Source: Actinocorallia aurantiaca | GTDB lineage: Bacteria > Actinomycetota > Actinomycetes > Streptosporangiales > Streptosporangiaceae | Reading direction: 5' to 3' | DNA length: 64,000 bases | Assembly (NCBI RefSeq): GCF_039533685.1 | Contig: NZ_BAAATZ010000005.1 | Location: 1-64,000 of the forward strand | Position numbers and translations under genes: made by a program | Part shown: positions 1 through 8,426 of the stretch, piece after piece | Layout: the number at the start of each line of letters is the position of its first letter | How positions within the stretch are numbered: position 1 is the first letter of the stretch | The notes under the pieces: model-generated | Told to the model about the DNA's origin: nothing | Seen by the model: the letters and a program-made list of their open reading frames with translations, nothing else | The model's database searches: none

Positions 1-1
1 C

Positions 2-871
2 GGCGGCCGCATCCGCAAGCAGGACGTCCAGGACGCCACCAAGGCCAAGGCCGCCCAGGCTCCGGCTCCGGCCGCCGCCCCGGTCCAGGCCCCGGCCGCT
101 CCGGCCGCCCCGGCCGCGCCCGCTCCGGTTCCGGCCGCGGCCGCCGCCAAGCGCGGCAAGACCGAGAAGCTGAGCCGCATGCGCCAGACCATCGCCCGGC
201 GCATGGTGGAGTCCCTGCAGACCTCCGCCCAGCTCACCTCGGTCGTCGAGGTGGACATCACCAGGGTCGCCCAGCTGCGGGACCGCGCCAAGGCCGATTT
301 CCTGGCCCGCGAGGGCGTCAAGCTGTCGTTCCTGCCGTTCTTCTCGCTCGCCGCCGTCGAGGCGCTGAAGACCCACCCGGTCGTCAACGCGGTCATCGAC
401 ACCGAGAACAACGAGGTCGTCTACCACGACACCGAGCACCTGGGCATAGCGGTGGACGCCGAGCGCGGCCTGTCCGTGCCGGTGATCAAGGACGCCGGCG
501 AGCTCAACCTCGCCGGGCTCGCCCGCAAGATCGCCGACCTGGCCGAGCGCACCCGCACCGGCAACGTCAGCCCCGACGAGCTCGGCGGCGGCACGTTCAC
601 CATCACCAACACCGGCAGCCGCGGCGCGCTGTTCGACACGCCGATCATCAACCAGCCCCAGGTCGCCATCCTGGGCACCGGCGCGGTCGTCAAGCGCCCG
701 GTCGTGGTCAACGACCCGAACCTGGGCGAGGTCATCGCCATCCGGTCCATGGTCTACCTGTCCCTGACCTACGACCACCGGCTGGTGGACGGCGCCGACG
801 CCGCCCGCTTCCTCACCACGGTCAAGAACAGGCTGGAGGAGGGCCACTTCGAGTCCGAGCTCGGGCTCTGA
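2..871 (+). CDS. sucB: Dihydrolipoamide acyltransferase (2-oxo acid dehydrogenase E2), 3' part
   Basis: C-terminal part of an E2 acyltransferase; the gene begins before the window and is open in frame from base 2. It transfers the succinyl (or other acyl) group from lipoamide to CoA in a 2-oxo acid dehydrogenase complex in the cytosol. Visible in order: the end of the E3-binding domain (GGRIRKQDV), an Ala/Pro-rich flexible linker to about base 170, then the catalytic domain starting LSRMRQTIARRMVES. It ends with the active-site motif YDHRLVDGADAARFL, where His and Asp are catalytic. Its usual neighbours lipA and lipB lie 13-16 kb away in this window. The exact complex (2-oxoglutarate, pyruvate or branched-chain) is inferred from gene context typical of Actinobacteria. 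Confidence 0.9.
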   Translation, partial: GGRIRKQDVQDATKAKAAQAPAPAAAPVQAPAAPAAPAAPAPVPAAAAAKRGKTEKLSRMRQTIARRMVESLQTSAQLTSVVEVDITRVAQLRDRAKADFLAREGVKLSFLPFFSLAAVEALKTHPVVNAVIDTENNEVVYHDTEHLGIAVDAERGLSVPVIKDAGELNLAGLARKIADLAERTRTGNVSPDELGGGTFTITNTGSRGALFDTPIINQPQVAILGTGAVVKRPVVVNDPNLGEVIAIRSMVYLSLTYDHRLVDGADAARFLTTVKNRLEEGHFESELGL

Positions 872-898
872 GGCGGTTCCCCCCTCTAGGCTGGGGGC

Positions 899-1801
899 GT
901 GCGAGCGATCATCTCGGGTGCCTCAGGTCTGATCGGTGAAGCCCTCGCCGCGCATCTGNNNNNNNNNNNNNNNNNNNNNNNCCTCCGGCTGGTGCGCAGG
1001 CCGCCTGCCCGCCCGGACGAGGTCTTCTGGGATCCCGCCGCGGGCGAGCTCGACCGGGCCGCCCTGGAGGGCGCGGACGCGGTCGTGCACCTGGCGGGCG
1101 CGGGCATCGGCGACCGGCTGTGGACGGAGTCCCGCAAGCGGGAGATCTACCAGAGCAGGATCGGCGGGACGCGCCTGCTCGCCGAGGGCCTGGCGGGCCT
1201 GGAGTCTCCCCCGCAGGTGCTCGTCAGCGGCTCCGCGATCGGCTTCTACGGGGACACCGGCTCGGCGGAGACCACCGAGAGCGCGCCGAAGGGCACCGGC
1301 TTCCTGGCCGATCTGACGGCCGACTGGGAGGCCGCCGCGGGCCCGGCCGCCGCCGCGGGCATCCGGGTGGTCCACCCCCGCACGGGCATCGTCCTGTCCC
1401 GCGACGGGGGGATCCTCGGCCGGATGCTCCCGCTGTTCCGCCTCGGCCTGGGCGGCAGGCTCGGCGACGGCCGCCAGTGGACGAGCTGGATCTCCCTGCG
1501 GGACGAGGTCCGCGCCCTGCGCCACCTCATCGCCTCGCCCCTGGCGGGACCGGTGAACCTCACCGCCCCCCGGCCCGTGACCAACGCGGAGTTCACCCGG
1601 GAGCTGGCCCGCGCGCTGCACCGCCCGGCGTTCCTCGCCGCTCCCGCCCCGCTCCTCAAGCTCGCCCTGCGCGAGTTCGCCACCGAGGGCCCCCTGATCA
1701 GCCAGCGCGTGCTCCCCGCCCGCCTCCTGGACTCCGGTTTCGCCTTCACCGACCAGGCCCTCCCCTCCGCTCTGGCCGCCGTCCTGGCCGAACCCCGCTG
1801 A
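899..1801 (+). CDS. TIGR01777 family epimerase-like protein (extended SDR)
   Basis: Extended short-chain dehydrogenase fold, NAD(P)-binding, substrate unknown. The start is GTG, giving MRAIISGASGLIGEALAAHL with the Rossmann motif GASGLIG. The conserved family blocks are visible: LRLVRRPP, a WDP segment, VHLAGAGIGDRLWT, GSAIGFYGDTG and HPRTGIVLSRDGG. A run of 23 N at 959-981 hides about eight residues after the Rossmann motif, but the frame is the same on both sides, so the gene looks intact. The gene follows sucB by 27 bases and often accompanies sucB and lip genes in actinobacteria, so a shared transcript is plausible. Confidence 0.88.
   Translation: MRAIISGASGLIGEALAAHLXXXXXXXXLRLVRRPPARPDEVFWDPAAGELDRAALEGADAVVHLAGAGIGDRLWTESRKREIYQSRIGGTRLLAEGLAGLESPPQVLVSGSAIGFYGDTGSAETTESAPKGTGFLADLTADWEAAAGPAAAAGIRVVHPRTGIVLSRDGGILGRMLPLFRLGLGGRLGDGRQWTSWISLRDEVRALRHLIASPLAGPVNLTAPRPVTNAEFTRELARALHRPAFLAAPAPLLKLALREFATEGPLISQRVLPARLLDSGFAFTDQALPSALAAVLAEPR
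959..981. other. Assembly gap (23 N)
   Basis: A run of 23 N inside the epimerase-like gene. Reading frame is preserved across it, so the estimated length is probably right. Confidence 0.99.
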
Positions 1802-1964
1802 CCGTCGGCCTCCACGCCTCCAGGCCGGACATGCAGTCCGATGTCCGGACCCGTCGCGTCGCTTTCCCCGACCGGGCCGCACCCTGTGAGGACGTGCCGA
1901 CGGTGACGGCCGGGCGCCTCGTTCCGCCGATGCCGCTGCGGGGGGCGCGGTCCTCGCGGGAACG

Positions 1965-1998
1965 CGCAGGCCCCGGCCGGGGAGGGCCGGGGCCTGCG
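1965..1998. terminator. Bidirectional hairpin terminator
   Basis: Perfect 14-bp inverted repeat (arms 1965-1978 and 1985-1998, cgcaggccccggcc) with a 6-base loop, placed between the convergent epimerase-like and aldehyde dehydrogenase genes. No strong T-run, as is usual in high-GC actinobacteria. The preceding 1802-1964 shows no gene. Confidence 0.75.
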
Positions 1999-2035
1999 TG
2001 TGGGGAGACACCGCTCGCGGGGGGGAGCGGTGTGA

Positions 2036-3403
2036 CTAGAGGAGGCGGCGCAGCAGCTTCTTGGTGGACTCGGTGTAGGGCGGGTAGACGAATCCGGGGT
2101 CGGGGCTGATGCCCTTGCGCAGGCAGGCCTTGGCGTGGCTGAAGGTCTTGAAGCCGTACTCGCCGTGGTAGGAGCCCATGCCGCTGTTGCCGACGCCGCC
2201 GAACGGCAGGTTCGGGTTGAGCGCGTGGTAGCCGACGTGGTTGATCACGACTCCACCGGCGCTGACGTCGGCCAGGAAGCGGCGCTCGTCCGCCTTGTTC
2301 CCGGTGAACAGGTAGGCGGCCAGCGGCTTGGGGCGCTCCCGGACGAACTCGACGGCCTCGGCGACCGAGGAGACCCCGACGACCGGCAGGATCGGACCGA
2401 AGATCTCCTCGGTCATCAGCTCCGAGTCCGGGTCCGGGTCGACCACGACGGTGAAGTCGACCGTCCTGGCGTCCGGGTCGCTCTCGCCGCCGTGCACGAC
2501 CTTGCCGCCGTGCCCGTCCAGCAGCCCCGCCAGCCGACGGGCGTGCCGCTCGTTGACGATCCGGCGGGCCCGCCCGCCCTCGCCGCCGCTCATCTCGTCG
2601 ACGGCCTTGACGACCTCCGCGGTGAACCGGTCGAGGACCTTCCGGTCGACCAGCGCGTAGTCGGGCGCGATGCAGGTCTGCCCGGAGTTGAGCTGCTTGC
2701 CGAAGACGATCCGCCGCGCCGCGGTGGCGACATCGGTGTCGGCGGCGACGATGACCGGGGACTTGCCTCCCAGCTCCAGCGTGACCGGGGTGAGGTGCTT
2801 GGCCGCGCCCGCCATGATCGCCTTGGCGATCTGCGGGCCGCCGGTGAACAGCACGTGGTCCAGGCCCTGGTCGAGCAGTTCCTGGGTGACGTCCGCGGCG
2901 CCCTCCACGACGTACACCGCGTCCTGGTCCAGGTACTGCGGGATCAGCCGGGCCAGCAGCGCCGACGTCGCGGGCGCGTGCTCCGACGGCTTGACGACCA
3001 CGCAGTTGCCGGCGGCGACCGCGGCCACCGCCGGGCTGAGCGTCAGGTACACCGGGTAGTTCCACGGCCCGATGATCAGAACGGTGCCCAGCGGCTCGTA
3101 CTGCACCCAGGAGCGGGCGGGCAGCATCGCCAGCGGGGTGCCCGCCTTGCGGGGCCTCACCCATCCGGCGAGGTTCTTCTTCGCGTCGAGCACCTCGGTC
3201 TTCGTCGACGACAGGTCGGCGAACCACGAGTCGAAGGACTCCCGGCCGAGGTCCTCCGCAAGGGCCTCGACGATCTCGTCCTCGCGCTCGGTGATCAGCC
3301 GGTGGATCGCGTCCAGCTGCGCCTTGCGCCAGGCGAGCGGCTTGGTCCTGCCGGACGCGAAGGTCCTGCGGAGCCGCTCGACGTTCTCCGCGATCGGTGA
3401 CAT
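2036..3403 (-). CDS. Aldehyde dehydrogenase family protein
   Basis: NAD(P)-dependent oxidation of an aldehyde to the acid. The 455-residue protein lacks the N-terminal extension of class 1/2 enzymes and resembles class 3 fatty-aldehyde or coniferyl-aldehyde dehydrogenases. The catalytic Glu lies in VTLELGGKSPVIV and the catalytic Cys in NSGQTCIAPDY; the nucleotide-binding region contains IIGPWNYPV. It lies 15 bases downstream of an acyl-CoA ligase gene on the same strand. The pair looks like a fatty aldehyde/fatty acid activation operon, and the TetR gene divergent from the ligase is its likely regulator. The substrate itself is not shown by the sequence. Confidence 0.88.
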   Translation of the reverse strand: MSPIAENVERLRRTFASGRTKPLAWRKAQLDAIHRLITEREDEIVEALAEDLGRESFDSWFADLSSTKTEVLDAKKNLAGWVRPRKAGTPLAMLPARSWVQYEPLGTVLIIGPWNYPVYLTLSPAVAAVAAGNCVVVKPSEHAPATSALLARLIPQYLDQDAVYVVEGAADVTQELLDQGLDHVLFTGGPQIAKAIMAGAAKHLTPVTLELGGKSPVIVAADTDVATAARRIVFGKQLNSGQTCIAPDYALVDRKVLDRFTAEVVKAVDEMSGGEGGRARRIVNERHARRLAGLLDGHGGKVVHGGESDPDARTVDFTVVVDPDPDSELMTEEIFGPILPVVGVSSVAEAVEFVRERPKPLAAYLFTGNKADERRFLADVSAGGVVINHVGYHALNPNLPFGGVGNSGMGSYHGEYGFKTFSHAKACLRKGISPDPGFVYPPYTESTKKLLRRLL

Positions 3404-3418
3404 GGGGTTCTCCGCTCT

Positions 3419-4951
3419 CTAGGCCTTCGCGGCGTACTCGTCGCGCAGGACGCGCTTGAGCAGCTTTCCGGTGGGGTGGCGGGGCAGTTCCTCGCGGAAG
3501 TCGACGCTCCTGGGGCACTTGTAGTGCGCGAGGTTGTCGCGGCAGTAGGCGATGAGCTCGGCGGCCAGCTCCTCGCCCGCGTCCTCCGGCGAGGTCGGCT
3601 GGACGACGGCCTTGACCTGCTCGCCCATCTCCGGGTCGGGGACGCCGAAGACCGCCACGTCGGCGACCTTGGGATGCACCGCCAGGAGGTTCTCGGCCTC
3701 CTGCGGGTAGATGTTGACCCCGCCGCTGATGATCATGTGGGACTGGCGGTCGGTGAGGTAGACGAAGCCCTCCGCGTCGACGTACCCGATGTCGCCCAGG
3801 GTGGTCCAGCCGCGGCCCTTGGGGTCGCGCGAGGAGGCGGTCTTGTCCGGGTCGCCGTGGTACTCGAACTCCGGCCCCTGGCCGAAGTACAGGAGGCCGG
3901 TCTCGCCGGCGGGCAGCTCGTCGCCCTCCTCGTTCAGGACGTGGACCTCGCCCAGCACGGGGCGTCCCACGGTGCCGGGGTGGGCCAGCCAGGTGGGGCT
4001 GTCGGTGTAGATGAAGCAGTTGCCCTCGGTCCCGGCGTAGTACTCGTGCAGGACCGGGCCGAACCACTCGATCATCTGCTGCTTGACCGGGACGGGGCAG
4101 GGGGCCGCGGCGTGGACGGCGAACTTGATGCTGGACACGTCGTAGGAGTCGCGGACCTCCTTCGGCAGCTTGAGCATCCGGATGAACATCGTCGGGACCC
4201 ACTGGCTGTGCGTCACGCCGTGCTCCTGGACGAGCGCCAGGGCCTGCTCGGGGTCGAACTTCTCCATGACCACGACGGTCGAGCCGAACCGGTGGAAGGC
4301 CATCGTGTAGCGCAGGGGGGCCGCGTGGTAGAGCGGGGCCGGGGAGAGGTAGACCGAGGTCTCGTCGGGTGCGAACAGGAGCTGGACCATCACGGACACG
4401 GTCGGGAGGGTGCCCCACGGGGACAGCGCCAGCGCCGGCTTGATGCCCTTGGGCCGGCCGGTCGTGCCGGAGGAGTAGAGCATGTCCGCGCCCTCGTACT
4501 GCTGCTCCAGCGGGACGGCCGGAGCGGCGGCCACGGCGTCCTCGTAGGAGTCGAAGCCGGGGACGGCCTCGTCCAGCGCGAGCTTGAGGACGAGCTTCTC
4601 GTTGCCGGTCGTGATCTCCTGGGCGATGGCCGAGACCGCGGCGGAGGCGATGAAGGCCTTCGCCTCGCAGTTCTCGACGATGTACCCGGCCTCGTCGGCG
4701 GTGAGACGCGTGCTGATGGCCGTGTAGTACAGCCCCGAGCGCTGCGCGGCCCAGGCCACGGCGAAGAACTCCCACCGGTTCTCGAGCATGAACGCGATGT
4801 GCTCGCCCGGCCGGAGCCCCGCCTCGTGGAGCACCTGCGCGAGGCGGTTGGACGCCTCGTCGAGCTCCTTGAACGTCACGACCCGGCCGGTGCCTCCCAT
4901 GATCACCGCGGCCTTGTCCGGGAACCGCTCGGCCATAGTCCCAAGTTCCAT
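3419..4951 (-). CDS. AMP-binding acyl-CoA ligase (FadD-like)
   Basis: Adenylate-forming enzyme that activates a carboxylic acid with ATP and CoA. Visible motifs: the P-loop-like YSSGTTGRPKG, YAGTEG, GDIGYVDAEGFVYLTDR and the C-terminal catalytic Lys in PTGKLLKR. Length (510 aa) fits fatty acyl or aromatic acid CoA ligases. The first ATG gives MELGTMAERFPDKAAV; a second in-frame Met follows at residue 6. It is the first gene of a two-gene operon with the aldehyde dehydrogenase and is divergent from a TetR regulator. An imperfect inverted repeat lies between them. Substrate chain type cannot be told from sequence. Confidence 0.9.
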   Translation of the reverse strand: MELGTMAERFPDKAAVIMGGTGRVVTFKELDEASNRLAQVLHEAGLRPGEHIAFMLENRWEFFAVAWAAQRSGLYYTAISTRLTADEAGYIVENCEAKAFIASAAVSAIAQEITTGNEKLVLKLALDEAVPGFDSYEDAVAAAPAVPLEQQYEGADMLYSSGTTGRPKGIKPALALSPWGTLPTVSVMVQLLFAPDETSVYLSPAPLYHAAPLRYTMAFHRFGSTVVVMEKFDPEQALALVQEHGVTHSQWVPTMFIRMLKLPKEVRDSYDVSSIKFAVHAAAPCPVPVKQQMIEWFGPVLHEYYAGTEGNCFIYTDSPTWLAHPGTVGRPVLGEVHVLNEEGDELPAGETGLLYFGQGPEFEYHGDPDKTASSRDPKGRGWTTLGDIGYVDAEGFVYLTDRQSHMIISGGVNIYPQEAENLLAVHPKVADVAVFGVPDPEMGEQVKAVVQPTSPEDAGEELAAELIAYCRDNLAHYKCPRSVDFREELPRHPTGKLLKRVLRDEYAAKA

Positions 4952-4972
4952 ACGTCCACCCTGACGTTGAAG

Positions 4973-5004
4973 CGATGTTACGTTTTCCGAATTGTGTTAC
5001 ATCG
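4973..5004. promoter_or_regulatory. Candidate TetR operator in the fadD/tetR divergent promoter
   Basis: Imperfect inverted repeat: cgatgttac (4973-4981) and gttacatcg (4996-5004), 8 of 9 positions complementary, 14-base spacer. It sits in an AT-rich stretch between the acyl-CoA ligase start (4951) and the TetR start (5055), where a TetR-family dimer normally binds to control both promoters. The role is inferred. Confidence 0.5.
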
Positions 5005-5054
5005 ACGCAATCAAGGGAAGAGGAAACCGAATCTAATTCGGCAGAGGAGCGAAG

Positions 5055-5666
5055 GTGCTTGACGAGATCACCGGCACGGACTCCCCCGAGCACCATCCCA
5101 CCACCGCCCGCATCCTGCGCGCCGCCCTGGAGGAGTTCCTGGACCGGGGGATCCGCCGGGCCAGAATGGAGGAGATAGCCCGCCGCGCGGGCGTCTCCCG
5201 GGTGACGGTCCACCGCCGCTACCCCAGCAAGCAGGACCTGGTGACGGCCGTCCTCATCGAGGAGGCCCGCGACCTGTACGCCCGCGGCCGCGTCGTCGCC
5301 CGCGCCGAGGCGACCCTCCCCGACAAGATCGCCGCCGGTTTCGCCTTCCTCCTCGACTACGCCCGCCACGGCAGGCTGTCCCCACTGCTCTTCAACGACC
5401 CCGGCCAGTTCCTGCCGTCCTTCACCACCCGCGGCGAGCCCCTCATCGTCCTGCTGCGCGCCTACTACCTGGAGATCCTGCGCGACTCGAACGTCGAGTA
5501 CGACTCCATGGAGGCCTCCGCCGACGTCCTCGCCCGCGTCGTCGTCTCCTACTGCCTGTCCCGCAGCGGCGCCGTCGACCTCCACGACCCGGCCACCGTC
5601 GCCGACTTCGCCCGCCGCCACCTGGCGCCCATCATCACCCCCCCGAACGGCGGGCGTCAGCCGTGA
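5055..5666 (+). CDS. TetR/AcrR family transcriptional regulator
   Basis: DNA-binding repressor of 203 residues, a usual length. The helix-turn-helix is in residues about 15-62 (ARILRAALEEF to RVTVHRRYPSKQDLVTAV). The rest is a ligand-binding helical domain without recognisable specificity. Start is GTG, preceded by the purine-rich site gcagaggagcgaag. The gene is divergent from the acyl-CoA ligase operon, with an inverted repeat between them, so it probably represses that operon and itself, with an acyl-CoA or aldehyde-derived inducer. The inducer is inference. Confidence 0.9.
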   Translation: MLDEITGTDSPEHHPTTARILRAALEEFLDRGIRRARMEEIARRAGVSRVTVHRRYPSKQDLVTAVLIEEARDLYARGRVVARAEATLPDKIAAGFAFLLDYARHGRLSPLLFNDPGQFLPSFTTRGEPLIVLLRAYYLEILRDSNVEYDSMEASADVLARVVVSYCLSRSGAVDLHDPATVADFARRHLAPIITPPNGGRQP

Positions 5667-5803
5667 TCCGCCCCGAAGCCGCACGGCTTCGAGCACGGAA
5701 AAGGCCGCCGGACGCGCCCTCCACGGAGAGGCGAACGGCGGCCTGAACCTCACCCTGCCAGCCCCCGGCCGGACGCGTTTTCCCCACCCGCCGACCGGAG
5801 GAC

Positions 5804-5823
5804 TTTCGATCAGATGTCGAAGT
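5804..5823. repeat. Left 20-bp direct repeat (candidate attL of the genomic island)
   Basis: The sequence tttcgatcagatgtcgaagt occurs here and exactly again at 11262-11281, where it is the 3' end of glnA (last codons Y-F-D-I-stop on the minus strand) plus six bases beyond the stop. The two direct copies flank an unusual region with a truncated integrase next to the right copy. This is the arrangement left by site-specific integration into the 3' end of a gene. Confidence 0.8.
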
Positions 5824-5864
5824 TCTGACCGGGCATATCCGTGAGCTGGGACGTTCCGGTGCAC

Positions 5865-6734
5865 CTAGTTCTGACCTGGCGTTGACGCTTCCGCTGTTAG
5901 TGATCGTTTTCCACTGCTTCTCACGGCGATGTGCCCTGCCTGTGCCCTGCCTCGGTTCAGTAGTCCCCGCAACTGGTCTGGAGTCAGCCACCGGTCACCG
6001 GGGCTCCCGGGCGCCCTCGAAGATGGTGAAGATCTTCTCCCAGCCGGACCACGACCTGTACGACGACCTTCCATCGACGCTCTGACGTGCGGGAAGAGCT
6101 TCCCTGACCTGTATTCGCTTTCCAACGTTCTTCCAGGCCTCACGGAGCAACGACGGAACAGGATGCAAGTCGGCGGCCCCTCGCTTGCATGGATGGCGGC
6201 TTCGGCAGACCAGCCGGAAACCACCTCCCTGAGCACGGGGACCGCGGTGGCGAGCAGTAGGCCGCCCGCTATCAACTGCCACAAAAGATGCCCGCGGCGG
6301 TCCACTGCGATGGCGGCGACCGCATAGCAGAGACCTCCGACGACGCAGGCGAAGACGGCGGACAGAAGTACACCGGTCCGACCTTCGATCACGAGGTCGC
6401 CGATCGGGCTGATAAAGGCCGCCCAGCAGGCAAGGAAGGTAGCGGAAGCGGCCGGAATCTGGATGTCGGCCACCGGGCTGAAACCGAAGCGGCGCAGCAA
6501 CAGCCATCCAGCGACGGGAAACGCCAAGATCCCGCTCGGAAGCGCCGAAAAGAAAGAAGCGAAGCCAGTGAAGTCCATGTCACCACCCGGCGCTTCATAG
6601 GTGAAGCTCGTTTCTACGCCATAAACCACGAGATAGACCGCAACGGCTGCCACCCCACCGGCCAGTGTCGCCGCCCCGCCGCACAGCCCCGCCACCAGCG
6701 CCCGCCCGACCGTCCCGTTCTGCCCCAGACTCAT
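5865..6734 (-). CDS. Multi-pass membrane protein with repeat-derived C-terminus
   Basis: Function not recognised. Residues 1 to about 175 form a polytopic membrane protein with four or five hydrophobic segments (for example AGLCGGAATLAGGVAAVAVYLVV and GVLLSAVFACVVGGLCYAVAAIAV). From about residue 187 the protein turns Arg/Ser/Pro-rich and low-complexity. That tail is encoded by a copy of the dispersed repeat at 5990-6168 and the bases beyond. The likely history is insertion of repeat sequence into the gene's 3' end, replacing the original C-terminus. The start ATG at 6734 lies close to the end of another atypical stretch, and no clear operon partner is visible. Confidence 0.55.
   Translation of the reverse strand: MSLGQNGTVGRALVAGLCGGAATLAGGVAAVAVYLVVYGVETSFTYEAPGGDMDFTGFASFFSALPSGILAFPVAGWLLLRRFGFSPVADIQIPAASATFLACWAAFISPIGDLVIEGRTGVLLSAVFACVVGGLCYAVAAIAVDRRGHLLWQLIAGGLLLATAVPVLREVVSGWSAEAAIHASEGPPTCILFRRCSVRPGRTLESEYRSGKLFPHVRASMEGRRTGRGPAGRRSSPSSRAPGSPGDRWLTPDQLRGLLNRGRAQAGHIAVRSSGKRSLTAEASTPGQN
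5990..6168 (+). repeat. Dispersed repeat family 1, copy A
   Basis: One of three imperfect copies (others 7257-7403 and 8427-8605). Shared blocks include tcgaagatggtgaagatctt, cacgacctg, the ctctgac...tgc.ggaagag block and a 3' end of aggcctcacgga...acgacggaacaggatgc shared with copy C. Copies A and C look roughly 75-80% identical by eye. In all three copies one forward frame encodes PSK(M/K)VKIF; in A and C the same frame reaches a stop at the same aligned place. Confidence 0.65.
6167..6187 (+). repeat. 21-bp motif, copy 1
   Basis: Twenty of 21 bases match positions 7051-7071 (core cccctcgcttg). It follows copy A of repeat family 1 directly and belongs to the same degenerate repeat landscape. 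Confidence 0.5.
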
Positions 6735-6890
6735 GCCGTGATCGTCTCAGACGAAGTAGGAGTGACCGCCGATTCTTCCGGACCCCATCCTGAACTCATG
6801 CCGCCCGTCCAACAACTCGCGCAGGGAAGCTCAGGATGGATGCGAAGCGGTGAGAACGGCTCGCTGTTGCTCGTCCGTGGTGCTCGTCCG

Positions 6891-6995
6891 TGCGAACGGC
6901 GAGACGCTGTGACGGGGAGATTCACGGAGGAGTGCGCTGGCCCGTGGAGGGACCGGGAACTGCGAAGCTCCGCTTCGAGCTCGACCAGCCCCAAA
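6891..6995 (+). repeat. Dispersed repeat family 2, copy 1
   Basis: One of three imperfect copies (others 8240-8345 and 9273-9378). It starts tgcgaacggcgagacg, continues with g.gagattc.cg.gga.gagtg, and ends gcttcgagctcgaccagccc. In the reverse frame all three copies read GL(V/A)ELEA, but frames diverge afterwards, so coding conservation is weak. Confidence 0.6.
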
Positions 6996-7050
6996 ACCCT
7001 CCCTCACCACGCTCTCCGAGGTCTTCAGGTTTGCCATCATTCGATGCTCC

Positions 7051-7071
7051 AAGTCGGCGACCCCTCGCTTG
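7051..7071 (+). repeat. 21-bp motif, copy 2
   Basis: Matches 6167-6187 with one mismatch; here it is not directly attached to a family 1 repeat. Confidence 0.5.
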
Positions 7072-7256
7072 TAAGGGGACCTCCAGAACCAATGGACCAG
7101 GCCAACCGCCTGCTTGCCCGGCCTGCGGCCGTCCACGGCTGTCCCCCGAGATCTGCCGCCTTCCGCCCCGATCGTCAAGCAGTACGTCAGCCAGCCACTC
7201 TCAACCACAGCGGTGCAGGCTGGACCAGCGGCCAGCAGGCCTGTCACGACATGGCC

Positions 7257-7403
7257 GGCCACCAGTCACCAAGCCTCGCTGGTGCCGCTGCGACCATCAA
7301 AGATGGTGAAGATCTTTCTCTCGCCGAATCGCGACCTGGGGAAGATTGCGGATCTGCCTTCTAGGCTACAAAAAGAAACCTCCTTGCCTGCAGTTGCCTT
7401 CTA
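7257..7403 (+). repeat. Dispersed repeat family 1, copy B
   Basis: The most divergent copy. It keeps ggccaccagtcacc, atcaaagatggtgaagatct, the cgacctg block and a cctgcagttgccttctaacg tail alignable to copy C. It ends about 130 bases before the start of the AT-rich membrane gene at 7534. Confidence 0.55.
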
Positions 7404-7533
7404 ACGCCACAGGGTAATAGTGGCCGGATTCGGCCACTGCAAGCAACAAAGAAATGACCTAGCGTGCTAGTGCCAAGTCGCCTCTAGGCCTGCCAAGATG
7501 CAACATGGGAGAGATCGGATCAATGGAGTTTCC

Positions 7534-8139
7534 ATGAAAAACCCTAGCAACATAACCCTTATACTGGGCATAGCGACAGCGCTTGTGGCCCTGATCGGAT
7601 ACTGGTCGAATCAGTTTATTAAGCGACGTGAAACCAAATCCCAAGTCTACGCCGAAGCGCTCCAGGCAATTCATCGCTACGAAGAACTCCCTTACGTGAT
7701 CAGACGCAGACCCGGGGCCAGCAACGAGATCAGGGCAGAACTCTCCGAAAAGATAAGTGAAGTATTTGTAAGGATTAGCTATTATCAAACCCTCCTTGGG
7801 ATGGAATCGCTTGTCGTAAGCGAAGCCTATACCGAACTTTTTAAACAAACAAGAAAAACAGGCGGTCCATACAGGAAAGAGGCCTGGGGTTCGCCGATAA
7901 TCGCCAGTGACGAGGAGATATCTGGGGTTATTTTTTACCCCTATGACAATAATCCTGAGCTAGAAATATGCCTTTTGGCAATGCGCCGAGAGCTCACCCC
8001 TTGGGGATGGATAATGAGACGTGTAACGCGTCGAAAAATACGGAGGCTACGCCAGGACCGCCCATCCTGGAACGAGCCGGACTGGATGAGGCAACGACGG
8101 ATCGTATCCTCCTCAGAGGAGAGAGATAGGGGCGCCTAA
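7534..8139 (+). CDS. Hypothetical single-TM protein, AT-richer island gene
   Basis: Function unknown. The chosen ATG gives MKNPSNITLILGIATALVALIGYW: a short N-terminus, one transmembrane helix, then SNQFIKRRETKSQVYAEALQAIHRYEELPYVIRRRP, a helical cytosolic part and a basic C-terminal tail. I know this pattern (one TM helix, then a (Y/L)xEALxAIxxYxELPYxIRRR segment) from uncharacterised actinobacterial proteins in variable regions. Codon use (AAA, ATA, TTT) is clearly unlike the high-GC core genes, which points to transfer. The gene lies between family 1 copy B upstream and a family 2 plus family 1 pair downstream, like a cassette. Confidence 0.75.
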   Translation: MKNPSNITLILGIATALVALIGYWSNQFIKRRETKSQVYAEALQAIHRYEELPYVIRRRPGASNEIRAELSEKISEVFVRISYYQTLLGMESLVVSEAYTELFKQTRKTGGPYRKEAWGSPIIASDEEISGVIFYPYDNNPELEICLLAMRRELTPWGWIMRRVTRRKIRRLRQDRPSWNEPDWMRQRRIVSSSEERDRGA

Positions 8140-8239
8140 ATCTGAGCTTTGATAGTCGACCCTATATCGGCGAATAAGAATTCACCTAAGGTTCATCCTC
8201 ATCTAATGGCATCGTGCCGTGCATGAGCTGTTGCATCCG

Positions 8240-8345
8240 ATGCGGCGAGAGGCTGCGATAGAGGGATTCGCGCGAATGAGTGAGTACGCCGATTCGTCGG
8301 AGCTGGGGCCGCAAGGCCCCTGCTTCGAGCTCGGCCAATCCCAAG
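8240..8345 (+). repeat. Dispersed repeat family 2, copy 2
   Basis: Contains gcggcgagaggctgcgatag and agggattcgcgcgaatgagt, then gcttcgagctcggccaatcc, aligning with copies 1 and 3. Confidence 0.6.
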
Positions 8346-8426
8346 GTCTCTTCCGCTTCCAAGATCTCCGTCTGTCGTAGACCCACGACCCGCACGATCA
8401 AGTAGTTGGCTTGTTATGGCGTGCTC

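Larger units (their letters stand above)
6735..7533. other. Gene-poor island segment with repeats
   Basis: No convincing gene in about 800 bases. It contains repeat family 2 copy 1 (6891-6995), the second copy of the 21-bp motif (7051-7071) and repeat family 1 copy B (7257-7403). Open frames here are short, lack ribosome-binding sites and run through the repeats. Confidence 0.6.

Noticed and set aside
1746..5864. A 1372-residue open frame on the minus strand
   Set aside because: It runs antiparallel or out of frame through the aldehyde dehydrogenase and acyl-CoA ligase genes, is Arg/Pro/Gly-rich, and has no recognisable motif; an artefact of high GC.
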